A DNA stretch of 64,000 bases from Plotosus lineatus (GCA_024760905.1 CM045731.1:56115125-56179124); one strand, 5' to 3'. Counted from the stretch's first letter, positions 33,615-46,284 are shown. Notes: generated from the letters alone by a model not told the origin. Numbers and translations are program-made.

Positions 33615-33958
33615 AATATATCATTCATTTATTTTCTGAAATGCTTACTCCTAATTGGGGTGCACTCTGGACAGCTCATCAGGCCATTGCAGGGCCAACA
33701 CTCACACAACCAATACTCCAATAGTCTCCCATACTCCAGGGACAATACTCACACTCACACCTATCACATGATTTGGAACAGATAATTAACCTACTGTAAA
33801 TGTTTTTGGACTATAAGAGGAAACCGGAAAATCTGAAGGAAACCCACACAAGCACAGCTAGTACATGTAAACTCCATACAGAAACACCCATGCTGGGAAT
33901 CGAACCCAGGACCTTATTGCTGTGAGGTGTACATGCTAACCACTACACCACTGTGTTG
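33615..33958 (-). mobile_element. V-SINE copy, near full length
   Basis: Runs from attttctgaaatgcttactc (tail) through atgtttttggactataagag to the head (gctaaccactacaccactgt). Confidence 0.8.
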
Positions 33959-33970
33959 CCCTCAGTGCCA

Positions 33971-34312
33971 TTCATTAATTCATTCATTTTCTGAACTGTT
34001 CATTCATAGTTAGGGTCACAAGGAGGCTGGTGTCCATCTTGGCTGACTCTGGGCGAGTACAGAGTACACCCTGGACAGCTTGTCAGGCCATCACAGGGCA
34101 GAAACACATTGATGGCTATGCAGCTCCTCTTGACGAACGTCAGCAATGGTTATTTTACATGTCTCACACCATAGCCGGTGAGAGACATGGCCGGCCTTTT
34201 ATAACCCAGTTAACTGCACTGGGTGGACAGTGACGACCTGATGATAGTGGGGCTTGAACCCCCAACCATGGGATCAGTGATCCAGTACCTTACTACTGGG
34301 CCACCACTGCCC
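33971..34312 (-). mobile_element. tRNA-derived SINE with V-SINE-type tail, 12-bp TSD
   Basis: Minus strand; tail gttagggtcacaaggaggct, body, then head aacccccaaccatgggatca and gggccaccactgcc. Exact TSD ccctcagtgcca at 33959-33970 and 34313-34324. It sits directly against the head of the V-SINE at 33615-33958. Confidence 0.9.
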
Positions 34313-34324
34313 CCCTCAGTGCCA

Positions 34325-35040
<716 letters not shown>

Positions 35041-35393
35041 TGATACAGTACATAGATATATTTATATAATCACTGCATTTATTAAAAACAACACAAAATC
35101 TCCCCTTCAGTTAACTTGAAAATAGTGCATATTACAGTCAATAAATATATTACATATTTTATTATGAAATTATTAAATAAATAATTACACCAATCATATG
35201 GGAGTACAAATAAGATGTAAAGTGCTTAAAATTAACTATCCAGTGTTACCCTTATGAGGTTAAAGTACATCAGCTGAATAGATTTTTTTATACGTCGGCA
35301 TGGATTATAAGTCTATAGTCAACAGTGGGGTTGTAGTTATACAAGTGAACGACAGACATAAATCAGGGTAACAGTACATCAAGGACTTGTTAA

Positions 35394-35399
35394 TTTAAT
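35394..35399 (-). promoter_or_regulatory. Poly(A) signal candidate of CAP gene 2
   Basis: ATTAAA on the minus strand, about 120 nt past the stop codon. A canonical AATAAA occurs farther down at 35077-35082. Either could be used; the choice is inference. Confidence 0.3.
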
Positions 35400-35518
35400 G
35401 TTTCTGGTATTATGTACATAAATGACTGTTGTTAAATTGAAAGTATTGATCAGCCATCACTAAGCTTGACTTGAACTTTATAACACAAACTTCAGCATTA
35501 GAGCTCTGGAGATCACAC

Positions 35519-38500
35519 TCATGTCAGTCGGCTATAAAGTGCCGTCAGCCCAGCGAGCAGGAATGTAGCTGATGAGGGTTTTGTGAATCCTGCCGTGTTA
35601 TTAGTCATCAAACCGATAAGCTGAGCATCTGTAAGTCCTGTGGTTAGACCATCACCTTGATCTGCAGGAAATATGCAATAGGTTATAAAATATTCATGCA
35701 TATCTAATTTATTTCATTCATATTAATATAATATATTATAATATAATAATTTTACTAGCATTACATACATGTAGCTGAAAAGTTATTTATGTATGAAATT
35801 TTTTGTGCAGTATGTACGGCTCATCTAAATACTCAATCCTGATTGGTCGGTTTGGTATTATTTTATATTATATAACTACTTCCATCAAGTAGGTTATGTT
35901 TTATCTTCAATTTGTGGATTTGTTTCTTTACTTGTTAGTGAGATCACCCAAAATATATGTACAGAGTTCCTGAAATTTCTACCAGAGGTGAAGACCCGGT
36001 CAAGAAAGTCTCACATAGAATTTGGAGATGATCCGGATCAAATTCTAAATCCCAGAATTTTTTGAAGGCTTTTTTTAACATTGTGAAAGAGGCCCATTTT
36101 TATCATATTGGTTCAAATGCGGAATTTATGGGCTTCGTGGCAATTTGTTCCATACAGAACCAGCCAAACAGCTTTGTTCCAATTGAATTGTGTTCAGTTT
36201 TTTGACTGGTACTGCACCGTAAATGCTGAGATATGTTTTTCATTTTTATTTGATTAAATCTGTTCATGTGGAGAGTCTATTGTACATGACACTGTAACTG
36301 TTGTTATTACAGAAACTAAATTATGTGTTTATTAGGATCAGCACGGTCAAAAACAGAACATCACAATACGGTTTCTTTCGTTCCTTTCTTCCTTTTGGCT
36401 TTTCCCCTTTTCTCGGGTGTCGCCACAGCGAATCATCTGATTTGCACATTTTTGATTTGGCAGAGGTTTTTTACGTCGGATGCCCTTCCTGTCACAACCC
36501 TTTAGCAAGGGACAGAAACACGCTGACGGCTTTGCAGCTACTCTTTACAAAAGTCAGCAATGGTTCTTTTACATGAACCTCTCACAGTGACAGACATGGC
36601 CCGCCTTTGATAACCCAGTTATCTGCACTGGGGGGGGACAGTGACAACCTTGTGGGGACTCGAATCAGCAATCCTGCGCCCTATCCACTAGACCACCACT
36701 GCCTTATAACATCACAATACGGTATATGATGTAAAAGAAATATTAATAGATTGTGTCCTTACCGCAGCTTTGCGCCACACATTTAAATGTATCCTTCGGA
36801 CATGCAGAGCATGGCGTTCCTTTTACATATGGTGACTCACCCACCACATTACCTCTGCAGAGCATAGAATAGTGGGTCAGTAAGAGAGTGAAAGAAAATG
36901 AAAATTAAATCATAGTGAAAAATTAAAAGTATTTCTGCTATGCTGATATGCCTGGGTAGATACTTCCACTCAATCTTTGTTCTCTTCGTTTCTATTTAAT
37001 TGATTGAACATACAAAGTATTTCTATGAAATGGGCGTGGGCTCTTGCACAATGAATCAATCATAAATGACCACAAGTAGGTTTTTCTTCTAATTTCTCAC
37101 ATAACTGTTACAACTGTCCAATTATTCCGACAGTCCCTTATTAGCACAGCATACAATAATTGAATCCAGACTTACGGAGGATAATAGTTGCAGGTCAGGA
37201 TCGTGGCATTAGTGACGCCAAAGTTAGGAACGAAAGGGCAAAAAGTAGCACCACAACCGACAAAGGTGGTCTTCGCCCATGTGATCTGAAATGACCAATC
37301 ACAACATTTCATTCAATTTTTTGTCCATAAAACAGCACAGGAGTGTATTTAATGTAAAAACAGTGATATTTTTTTTTTCCAGGAAAAATTTAAAATGTTA
37401 ATCATCTCTTTCTTTTTAATTTTTTTTTTTTTTTTACTTTTTTTTAAGAAAAAAAGTAATTCATGTAATTGCATGAAAATAAATTTCAAGGATAGAAACA
37501 TTAAATAAATTAATAAAGGAAAATAAATTCATAAATAAATAATATTTGTATGGGGCAAAAATCAAAAATATCTGATGTAATGAGTGATTTGCAGAAACAT
37601 ATAACAAGAAAATAAATTGTAAAAGAGGCGGCAGGGTGACGTAGTGGTTAGCACCTCACAGAAAGAAGGTCCTGGGTTCGATTCTCAGTTTGGACATTTC
37701 TTTGTGGAGTTTGCATGTTCTCACCTGGGTTTTCCTCCCACAGTCCAAAAATATGCACAATAGGTTTATTGACTGTTCCAGAACTCCCCTAGGTGTGAAT
37801 GGCCATGTAAGTGTTGGCCCTGTGATGGCCTGGCGAGCTGTCCAGGGTGTACCCTGACCTTACCCATAGTTGGTTGAGATGGGCTCAAGCCTCCCCATAA
37901 CCCTAATTAGGATTACCCGGCTCAGAAAATGAATGAATAACTTATAAAGATTACCATGTGAAAATTGAAGTCATGAAAAATAAATCATTAAAATTTAATC
38001 GTGGAAAACGAATAATTAAAATGAATCAATAAAAAAGAATCATTAAAAAGGCGAGACATGCATAATTAAAAATGAATCACAAAAAAAGGATTCTGAAAAA
38101 TAAATTGTGAAAAAATAAAATGTGTGGTCACAAATGAATCATGTGAAAATAATGTGTGAATTGTGAGTCGACTTCATGATGTGCATGATGGTATGATGTG
38201 TGTTTCTGTTTCTCACCTGCGTGTAGTGTCCACACATTTTCCCTTCAGCACAAGTATTATTTTCAAAGTGGTAATCTTTATACTCATTGTACCTGCGGAA
38301 AAAAGGAACAGACACACTCAAACGATCCACACTTCACTGGTTTTATTTTAGCTTTGTTGTATAAGTTGTGATTAAGGCTTCTTTTGTACCAGAGTTCCAT
38401 CGCTTGCTCGATTTTCAAGTCTCCGAGTGTCATGAAGAGATTTTCCCCGAGTGTAGACATGATGTTAGAGTTATGTTCCCATGTGCACCTCGCGGTGAAA

Positions 38501-38827
38501 TTCAGAGCAACCTGACTTAATCCTTCATCCCAAAGCTGCACAAACACAAAACATCATCTGAAGGTATCATTACTAAAATGGCGATAAACTAATGTGTAAT
38601 ATATAAAATTGTGACGTCTTCAGCTAATATTCTATCAGTGCCATGTTGGTGTACGTGTGCTCAGTGCTTACCATGCGTTGCATGTTACCAGCTTCTGGAC
38701 TGACCAACGAGCGGTAGCTATTGTGCATACTCAAAATCTTGGACTCATTCTCTTTCGTGAGCAAACTGGATGTTAAACCTATGACAAGCCAGAGCTGAGT
38801 GTAATACAGGGCTGTGCGCCAATTCAT
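35519..38827 (-). CDS. pi16-like: CAP-domain protein, PI16/GLIPR1-like, gene 2 (six coding exons)
   Basis: Tandem paralogue of the gene at 15667-26896, same strand, about 8.6 kb upstream of it. Coding exons: 38827-38672, 38535-38390, 38292-38217, 37285-37176, 36854-36763, 35661-35519; GT-AG introns with the same phases as gene 1; about 240 residues, no stop. A signal peptide (LWLVIGLTSS core) precedes the CAP domain: MHNSYRS, LWDEGLS, TWEHN, LGENLF, GHYTQITWAKT, CNYYPPGNV. The CAP2 signature is complete; the CAP1 signature has Thr where the pattern expects an aliphatic residue. A four-Cys hinge (C-x2-C-x6-C-x4-C) follows. The last exon differs strongly from gene 1: a polar stretch, then a short hydrophobic segment (SATFLLAGLTALYS) and RLT, compatible with a GPI-anchor signal. 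In exon 2, 22 of 49 residues match gene 1 by eye. A splice-acceptor-like ttcag lies directly before the ATG, so a 5' non-coding exon is likely. Confidence 0.88.
36373..36707 (-). mobile_element. tRNA-derived SINE, RTE-type tail, 16-bp TSD, in intron 5 of CAP gene 2
   Basis: Tail ctttcttccttttggctttt, LINE-shared gtcgccacagcgaatcatct, body and head tagaccaccactgcc. Exact TSD aacatcacaatacggt at 36357-36372 and 36708-36723. The only full SINE of this family inside gene 2. Confidence 0.93.
37628..37938 (+). mobile_element. V-SINE copy in intron 3 of CAP gene 2
   Basis: Head ggcggcagggtgacgtagtg, B-box-like ggttcgattct, centre tgggttttcctcccacagtc, then gatggcctggcgagctgtcc and a gaatgaat tail. 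Confidence 0.87.
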
Positions 38828-38839
38828 TCTGAAGTGATG

Positions 38840-39204
38840 GGAAAGCTAGGAGTCAAAAACAAAAAGCAACTCAAACTGTTAGCATCGAGGTATAGCATAA
38901 CTTAAAAGGCTTTTACATTTAAATTATTTTCTTTGTTTCACCATTTGTCACAGAAATTCAGTTAATTTTAAACGGATTAAATATTTAATTAAAATTCCTA
39001 CTCCAGCCCCACCCTAGAACAAGTTCTTTCAGTTTTCTGACAAAGTACACACATTTAAATATGACCTTCAGGTTAATGACTTGAGCTATTAAGGTGACAT
39101 GGCAGTTCTTTTTTCAAAGGTGTGGCCATCAATTTTTATAATAAGGGTACATTTTCTTTTTCTTTAGAGCGTTGAATAAGTACATCTCAGTATTTCTTTT
39201 AGCG
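38840..39204. other. 5' flank of CAP gene 2, unassigned
   Basis: AT-rich sequence upstream of the gene 2 ATG; no clear TATA or repeat. Confidence 0.35.
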
Positions 39205-39231
39205 TTCTGTGTGTGTATGTTGTGTGTTTGC

Positions 39232-39308
<77 letters not shown>
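39205..39308. repeat. GT/TA/GT microsatellite
   Basis: (GT)n, (TA)n, (GT)n in succession, with deviations at the left. Confidence 0.92.
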
Positions 39309-39779
39309 CAAATTCTATTTTTGAATATATATATTTTTTACTCTATATTTCATCTAAATGTTATTTTATGTGCAATATTGAGGGGCTCTGAGTCTGAGAA
39401 TTTCATTTATGGTAGTGATGTTTGATTGTTACCTGTATATTACAATAAAATGTGAAAATTAATATCCATAAACTATTCTGTTATTTCCATAAGTTACCAA
39501 GGTTATGGTTACAAACCGAACCAAGTCATAGCGGATTTTTATTATTATTATTTTAATCAATTAATCAATTAATTAATTTTTTACACTTTAGGTCTGGTGT
39601 GGGCAACCCGTGGATTTCAAGCTGCATATGGCTCTTTGCCTGGTTTCATGCAGCTCTGATGTTCATATCTAAGTTTGTGTTTTTTTAATGTGCGTGTTCG
39701 CTTCGCTTGAGTTCAGTATGGTATTATTGTCAAATGCTTGTGTGCGTGAGATGAAAATACTGCAACTCTTCCCAGTATG

Positions 39780-40075
39780 GACGAGATCATTTTCAGAATT
39801 TCATGAAGGCGTGGTACAATCTGAACAGCTCACGGGACCATCACAGAGCAACACACTCAACCATTCACACTCACACCTAGTGGCAATTTGGAACACCCAA
39901 TTAGCTGACAGTGTGATGTGTTTTCCGACTGTAGGAGGAAAAATGGAGTAGCCAGATAAAACCCATGCATGAGCAAGGAGAACATGCAAACTCCACATTG
40001 CCAAGCCCAGAACTTGGACCCAGAAATTTCAAGCTGTTTGATGGACGTGCCAGCCACTACCCCACCATGTTACCT
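39780..40075 (-). mobile_element. V-SINE copy, degenerate
   Basis: Contains acctagtggcaatttggaac, aacatgcaaactccacattg and ccactaccccaccatgttac in reverse V-SINE order. Confidence 0.7.
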
Positions 40076-40615
40076 GCAGCACGTCAAAAAGGGGTCAGCT
40101 CATTTCCTGGCTACACCCTTTTTTCAGAATAGCTCTCAGTACATTATGTGCTCGCACTTGCAATACACGTGTTAAACCAGTACATGTGTTAAACCAGTCC
40201 AGCTGTAAGATCTTTTTCTAAGAAACACCTAGAGTGTACACCCATGTTCTATCTTTCTAAGGACATACAGAATGTGGGAGGAACTAAAAGGCACGTGAGG
40301 AACTCTATGCATGTTGTCTCCTATGGAAAATGTGCTAACATAACCAAAACAACCCAACCATAAAAGGTCACCAGAACTTGACTAGTATTGTTATGTGTTT
40401 GTTCATGTGTTCTATGGAAACTGGTTGAACTTGAATAGTTAATAATATTAGTATTACGCCTAGGTGTGACCTAAGATAAACACCATTGACGCATGTGTTC
40501 CAGAAATAATAAGAAGGAATGAATTAGAACATAACGTATAAAGTAAGTAATAGAGAGTTCCGCTAGAGAACAATAGACCGTTAAAAACAAACAAAACCTG
40601 AAGATTTGTCTAAGA
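40076..40615. other. Unassigned sequence
   Basis: No gene or repeat recognised. Confidence 0.4.
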
Positions 40616-40621
40616 AATGCA

Positions 40622-40653
40622 ATCTATCTATCTATCTATCTCTCTCTCTCTCT

Positions 40654-40727
<74 letters not shown>

Positions 40728-40768
40728 AGCTATCTATCTCTCTCTCACTCTCTCTCTCTCTCTCCCTA

Positions 40769-40799
<31 letters not shown>

Positions 40800-40825
40800 A
40801 TATAGATAGATAAATAGATAGATGG
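40622..40825. repeat. TATC/TC/TA microsatellite
   Basis: Compound array (ATCT)n, (CT)n, (TA)n, (CT)n, (ATCT)n and its inverse (ATAG)n; broadly palindromic. Confidence 0.93.
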
Positions 40826-40944
40826 GGGTGGCTCTGCATTCCGAAAGCCCATTAGGTCTATTGCCCTATTCATAAAGATGGACATATTTCATAAATCAGG
40901 TGCCACCCTACTCAGTTCTCTTGGCTCAGGTATCAGGTTTAGGG

Positions 40945-41115
40945 TTAGGGCTATTGGACCACTGGGGTGGGGAGACTGGCACACATTTCAGCAGACTTTG
41001 GCTGAGGGCAGAGTACACTGGACAGCTTACCAGGCCATCATAAGGCAAAAAACATGCTGACAGCTCTGCAGCTCCTCTACCAAAGTCAGCATGGTTGCTG
41101 TCAGATAAGTGGTCT
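40945..41115 (-). mobile_element. Degenerate tRNA-derived SINE fragment, V-type tail
   Basis: Contains gagggcagagtacactggac, caggccatcataaggcaaaa and agctcctctaccaaagtcag in family order. Followed at 41200-41243 by (GT)n. Confidence 0.55.
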
Positions 41116-41192
41116 GTAACCAAATAATCTAAACACTTTAAATTTCTTCAAGTATAAAACAGAAATTCAATTCGTAAATCCACTGTTTTTTT

Positions 41193-41245
<53 letters not shown>

Positions 41246-41394
41246 ATTATTGCATGTACAAAGTCTAACGAGCAACATCTTTCAATCAAAACCTCTTACA
41301 TCAGCTAGCATGCTAATAACTACAAATTAATCCTAATAGCTAGCTGATGCACTGTGAACTCTCTTTCTCTCACTCACTCATTTACTAAACCTAT

Positions 41395-41740
41395 AATGGG
41401 TTACATGGAGGCTGGACCCTGAGCAGCTCCCCAGACCACCACAGGGCCAACACACAAAAACAACCATTCAAAATTACACTCACTCCAGGGAACAGCCAGT
41501 TAGTTTAATGTGCATGACTAGTGTAGTGGAAGAAAAGTCCATGTCAGAACCCAAGACTAAAACCCAAAGACATACACATTACGCTAATTGACTTATCCAA
41601 GTTACCCCTAGGTGTGAATGATGGCTCGATGATTAACCGGTGAGCTGTTCACGGTGTACCCCAGTGTTGATTGTGATTCCAGGCCGCAGTGTCCCTGCAA
41701 CCTTAATAGGACTGTGTTGTCTGGCAAATTAATGAAGGAA
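41395..41740. mobile_element. Two V-SINE fragments meeting head to head
   Basis: 41395-41565 reads as a minus-strand V-SINE tail-to-centre, whereas 41570-41740 reads as a plus-strand V-SINE centre-to-tail (aaagacatacacattacgct; ttacccctaggtgtgaatga). A rearranged or nested pair. Confidence 0.55.
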
Positions 41741-41824
41741 TGAGTCTCCATTCACATTAATGAGTGATGCGTTGGGGGTTAAATGTATACAATAACAAAT
41801 AAACGCTGTTAACATTATTCATTC

Positions 41825-42145
41825 ATCTTCTGAACCACTTAATCCTAAATAGGGTCACAAGGAGGCTGGCACCCATTTCCGCTGACTCTGGGGGTACACA
41901 TTCGCCAAACACTCACACAACCATTCATACTCCCACTCACATCTAGAGGTGATTTGGAACAGCCAATTAACCTGCTGTGCATATATTTGGACTGTACAAG
42001 GACATCAGAGTACCCGGAGGAAACCCACATAAGCAAATACAGGGAGACATGCAAACGCCACACAGAAAGATCCAAGCAGGGACTTGAACCCAGGCCTTCT
42101 TGCTGTGAGGTGGACGTGCTAATCACTGTGCCACCACACAATAAT
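41825..42145 (-). mobile_element. V-SINE copy, near full length
   Basis: Tail ccacttaatcctaaataggg, centre cagagtacccggaggaaacc, head gctaatcactgtgccaccac. Confidence 0.82.
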
Positions 42146-42990
42146 GAATTTATCTTCAATTTATAAGCACTGATTTGGATATATGTGTGAATTTTTAAAA
42201 GAATTTTTAAAAGCCAAAACGAAATTAAAAAAATCAAATATTTTGATCTGAAAGGGGGAAAAATGCTGGGGGGTGGGGTGGGGGATAACGTGAAAGAGAA
42301 GTAAAAAAAATAAATAAATAATTAATTAATGAAAGAAAAACAAAAGCAGAAAATTGTGCAAAAAAAAAAAAAGTTAAACGACAGCAAAAATGTTGGAATA
42401 AACAACCAACCAACATTTATTTTTGATATTTAAGATATAGAATGAAAATGTTTGAGGTAATTTATTTAGAAACAAAATTCATATTTGACTTTTGAAAAAT
42501 AGTAAATCAGAAATAAAATGTAAAAAAAAAAAAGAACCTCTGTCTATAATACCGTTTAAGAGCCGACTTTCAAGTAATCATTAACTTTTTTGCAAAAATA
42601 AAATGCAACTTCATTATTGATTAAAAACCTTCTGCAAAATGATAAAGTTAAAAAATATAATCTTTTCATGCCTGATAGGTGGCAAATAGATATGACTAAC
42701 ATTAGGGAGAAAACGGGGAAAATCCAAAAAAAAGAAATCCTTTCATGTTTTCATGGAGAGTGTTCTTCACTGTTTCAGAAATCTCAGAAAGTTATCGACA
42801 AATTTATTAATATCCATCAGTCATTTATAACAATTGATTGTTTAATCCAGTTAAGAGGGATGATTATGATGTGGATGATACTGATGTTCATGCAAACACC
42901 CCAAGCATTTAGTCCAGTTTGACTTACTAGGAGTTGAGACTGGTCTTATCTCAACCAATATTGGTCGAAGGCCAAAGAAAGCATCACTAT
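42146..42990. other. Unassigned AT-rich sequence
   Basis: A-rich, no gene recognised; the + strand frame at 42617-42922 has no family motif. Confidence 0.4.
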
Positions 42991-42999
42991 CAAACATTC

Positions 43000-43195
43000 A
43001 CACTGATCCGCCAGTTTAGCCTAATGTGCATATCTTTGGACTCTTCGAGAAACCCAGTGTCCTTGGAGGAAACCAGGCATGAGGGAGAACATGCAAACTC
43101 TAAATAGAGATGCCCTTGCTTAGCCTGGGACTTGAATCCAGAACCTTCTTGCTGTGAGGCAGATGTGCTAATTGTTACACCACTGGGCAACATTA
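43000..43195 (-). mobile_element. V-SINE fragment
   Basis: Contains tgcatatctttggactcttc, gaacatgcaaactctaaata and ttgttacaccactgggcaac. Confidence 0.7.
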
Positions 43196-43397
43196 TTTAA
43201 TTTATTGCATGCAACTTTATTTTAGAGACTATGTGTTGGTTCTACATGGACAAGGCTTAGAATTCCAGTTCTTCCCCCCACACACGCACACATTAATTTA
43301 AAGAAAGAAACATGAAAATGTCAATAACAACATAAAAACAACAAATATAGATGCTAATGCATGAATATAAAACCCAAATTCATGGAAAGTAACTTAC

Positions 43398-43480
43398 ATG
43401 ATCTGCAATCTGGTCCAAATGCACGTCTGAGCAGCTGAGTGTTAAGATGTAGACTAATTCCAACGCAGTACCTCTGTCAC
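43398..43480 (-). promoter_or_regulatory. Possible 5' non-coding exon of CAP gene 2
   Basis: On the minus strand a stretch of ordinary sequence ends in GATCAT followed by a good donor (gtaagt, 43397-43392). The coding ATG of gene 2 is directly preceded by an acceptor-like ttcag, so an upstream exon is expected, and this is a plausible partner 4.6 kb away. The upstream end of the exon is not defined. Confidence 0.2.
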
Positions 43481-43984
43481 ACCTCAACTTTAAACTGAAC
43501 ACCCTCCTCTCACTCACTCACAGTATTTACCTCCTTTTCACAACCACTTTGTTCGTAATAAATTGATATGTCTGAGGAAAGAATGAGGCTCATCCTGTTT
43601 TTTTGGGGTGGGGTGTAATTACGATGGTAATCAGCCATTTGGCACAAAGGAAAGTTAAGACAGTTGGGTGTGTGAAGTGACAAGGCTAGACCAGGTGACT
43701 CATGTGCAGTGACAACATACGAATAAAAGTCAAAAGTAAAAGGCACACACCTAGACCATTGGTATTTGTTGGCTTACCAAAATCTGGGGTCTGCTCTAAA
43801 AGCCCCCTCAACACTCTCCCAATCTGCCTCCTCAGTGAATTGTAGCTACAAGGTGTTGTTGTTTGTTAAGTTGTGCATCCCGTGATCCTGAGCTCACCAT
43901 GATTGCGAATGTGCTGATAATCACTGATTCTATTCTGATCTGAGTCTTGAAATTTAATATGAAAATTGCTGTTAATGTCTAGGG

Positions 43985-44400
43985 AAAGGTGGCACGGTGG
44001 TATAGTGGGCAGCACGTCCTGGAATCGGGTCCCGGGCTCAGCGGGGACATTTCTGTGTGGAGTGTGCATGTCCTTCCCAGGCTTGGGGATGGGCTTGCTC
44101 AGGGTACTCTGATTTCCTTCTCCAGTCTGATGACATGCAAAGGGTTGTGTGTGTTTTCTAGAAGTGGTGTAATGGCGTTGCAGATAATACGCCCCCCCAC
44201 ACACATACACAGCAATAAGATTAGGATTCCTCAGGGTGCTTCAGTTTCCTCCTGCAGTCCAACGACATGCACTTTAGGTTAGGTGTGAGTGTGAAACTTC
44301 ATAGTTGTGCATGTATGTTATCCATGCAATGGACTGGCGGGTTGTTCAGGGTGTGCCCTGCCTTCACCCAATGCTGGCTGACATGGGCATGATGGCATAG
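43985..44400 (+). mobile_element. V-SINE copy, rearranged
   Basis: Head ggtggcacggtggtatagtg, centre atttctgtgtggagtgtgca; a second centre-like block at 44221-44280 (ttcctcctgcagtccaacga); tail at 44330-44395. Likely two overlapping insertions. Confidence 0.6.
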
Positions 44401-44645
44401 TGGGTAGCATGTCCACATAACTGCAAAGAGATCCCGAGTTCCAGTCCTGGGCTTAACGAGGGTGTGTCTGTGTGGAGGTTTCATGTTCTCCCCATGTTTG
44501 TGTGAGTTTCTTTTGTAGACTCTGGTTTCCTCCCCCAGTCCAAAGACATATACAGTCATGAATGGCAGTTCCACATGACTGCTAGGTGGTTGTTTGTTGG
44601 TTCTGTAATGGACTGGCAGGTTGTTTGTCCTCATACCTTTGCACA
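44395..44645 (+). mobile_element. V-SINE copy, tail degraded
   Basis: Head-like gggcatgatggcatagtggg, B-box-like gttccagtcct, centre tggtttcctcccccagtcca, then an abrupt change of sequence after 44630. Confidence 0.6.
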
Positions 44646-45302
44646 GATTTTTCATATCTGTGCTACAGGGTCCAAGTTACTGTATGATCAGTCTGTGAGT
44701 GGGATATACTGGGATAATCCTGCAAGGGAAAAAATGCTCAAAGACACTTTGGCCATCAAGGTGGAGGAAGGGAGGATGCTGCACACTTCCCCCTTCCAAC
44801 CCCCACCTCAAAGCTGCTAAACATTTTTAGGAATCTATTTTGATCCCACACCCGCTTCTCTAACCAGACCATGGTTGCCCCATCCAGAGACTTGTGTTAT
44901 TGATACTGCAGAGTGCACCTTATCTCAGTTACTTATTTACGCAAGCAGGATTTTGTTTGTGCACACCAAGGTCACATTCTTACATGCTGATAGACAGTGT
45001 CATGGTTTGTTTTATTTTTTACAAATAAAGATCAAAGACAATGGCAATGAACGAGGTGTCCTGTGTGGCAGGTAAACAGAGCCATCCCTTTGTTCATATT
45101 TATTTTTGAAATCTGATTCCTTCAGAACAGTTGCACACTTAACGTCTCTGAAGCTAAACTCAGGCTATGTAATGCCATCCGTCGGCTGTTGGAGCAGCCG
45201 CTCATCTCACTGAAATATTATATCAAGTGAGATCAAGTCAGATGTAAGTATGTGAGATGCATGGGCAGCCTGTTAAAAATATAAAAACGTAGACCTCATG
45301 TG
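44646..45302. other. Unassigned sequence
   Basis: No gene recognised. A short + frame (44635-44820) lacks family motifs. Confidence 0.4.
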
Positions 45303-45550
45303 GGCAGCACTAATGTGGTGGAGTGGTTAGCACGTCTGCCTCACAGCAAGAAGGTCATGGTGTCAAGTCCTGGGCTCAGTGACAGTGTTTGTGAATGAAG
45401 TTTGTGTATTCCTGTGCATGTGTTGCCCTACAATGGCCTGGTGAGCTGTTCAGGGTGTACCCCGCACTTTGCCCAAGGTCAGCAGAAATGGATGCCAGCC
45501 TCCATACCCCAGGACCCTAATTAGGCTTAAGCTACTTAGAAAACAAATGA
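45303..45550 (+). mobile_element. V-SINE copy with internal deletion
   Basis: Head gggcagcactaatgtggtgg, tctgcctcacagcaagaagg, then jumps to tacaatggcctggtgagctg and the tail; most of the central domain is missing. Confidence 0.75.
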
Positions 45551-45920
45551 AAAAACAAACCATAATCTTATTTTAGTTTGCTTTTCTTATGTTTCTATGT
45601 AGTATATAACTAAAACAATTTCCTTCTCAGTGAATATTCAGTTATATCCAGCTCACCTTTGATGAAGAATTGCAATATATTTCTCAAGAAATACTTGAAC
45701 TGTCATAAGTAGAGTAAAGCAATTTGGTTAAAGGTGTCAGGTATTGTTTTTCTCGGTCATATTGCTTTACTACCAGCTTAAGACTGAATGAAAACAAACT
45801 CAAAAATTTTCCACACCCTTTTCTTATATAAAACTAGAGAAAATAGAGGGTGGAAGCATTTATTTATTTATTTATTTTATTCCCTAATATCATTTTTTAC
45901 ACTGTTAGAGAATTCTTGAA
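45551..45920. other. Unassigned sequence
   Basis: AT-rich; a (TTTA)n run near 45860. Confidence 0.4.
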
Positions 45921-45931
45921 AGTATTCCTGA

Positions 45932-46254
45932 TACAGGATGTGGAGGCCCCATGTTCAGTTGCTGGATTACTGATCCCAAGGTTGGGGGTTCAAGCCACTG
46001 CTGTCCCCGCAGTGCAGCTAACTGGGTTATCACAGACCGGCCATGTCTCTCACTGTCTGTGCTGAGAGGTTCTTGTAAAAGAACCACTGTTGACTTTTGA
46101 CAAGAGGAGCTGCATAGCTGTCAGCGTGTTTCTGCCCTGCGATGGCATGGCGAGATGTCCAGGGTGCACTCTGCCTGTGCCCAGAGTCGACTGAGATGGG
46201 AATCAGCCTCCCCGTAACCCTAATTAGGATTAAGTGGTTCAGTGAATGAATGAA
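45932..46254 (+). mobile_element. tRNA-derived SINE with V-SINE-type tail
   Basis: Head partly degraded (gttgctggattactgatccc), B box ggttcaagcc, body and tail gtggttcagtgaatgaat. A short TSD tattcctga lies at 45923-45931 and 46255-46263. Confidence 0.8.
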
Positions 46255-46284
46255 TATTCCTGAAACCAGAATTTGATGCAAGTA

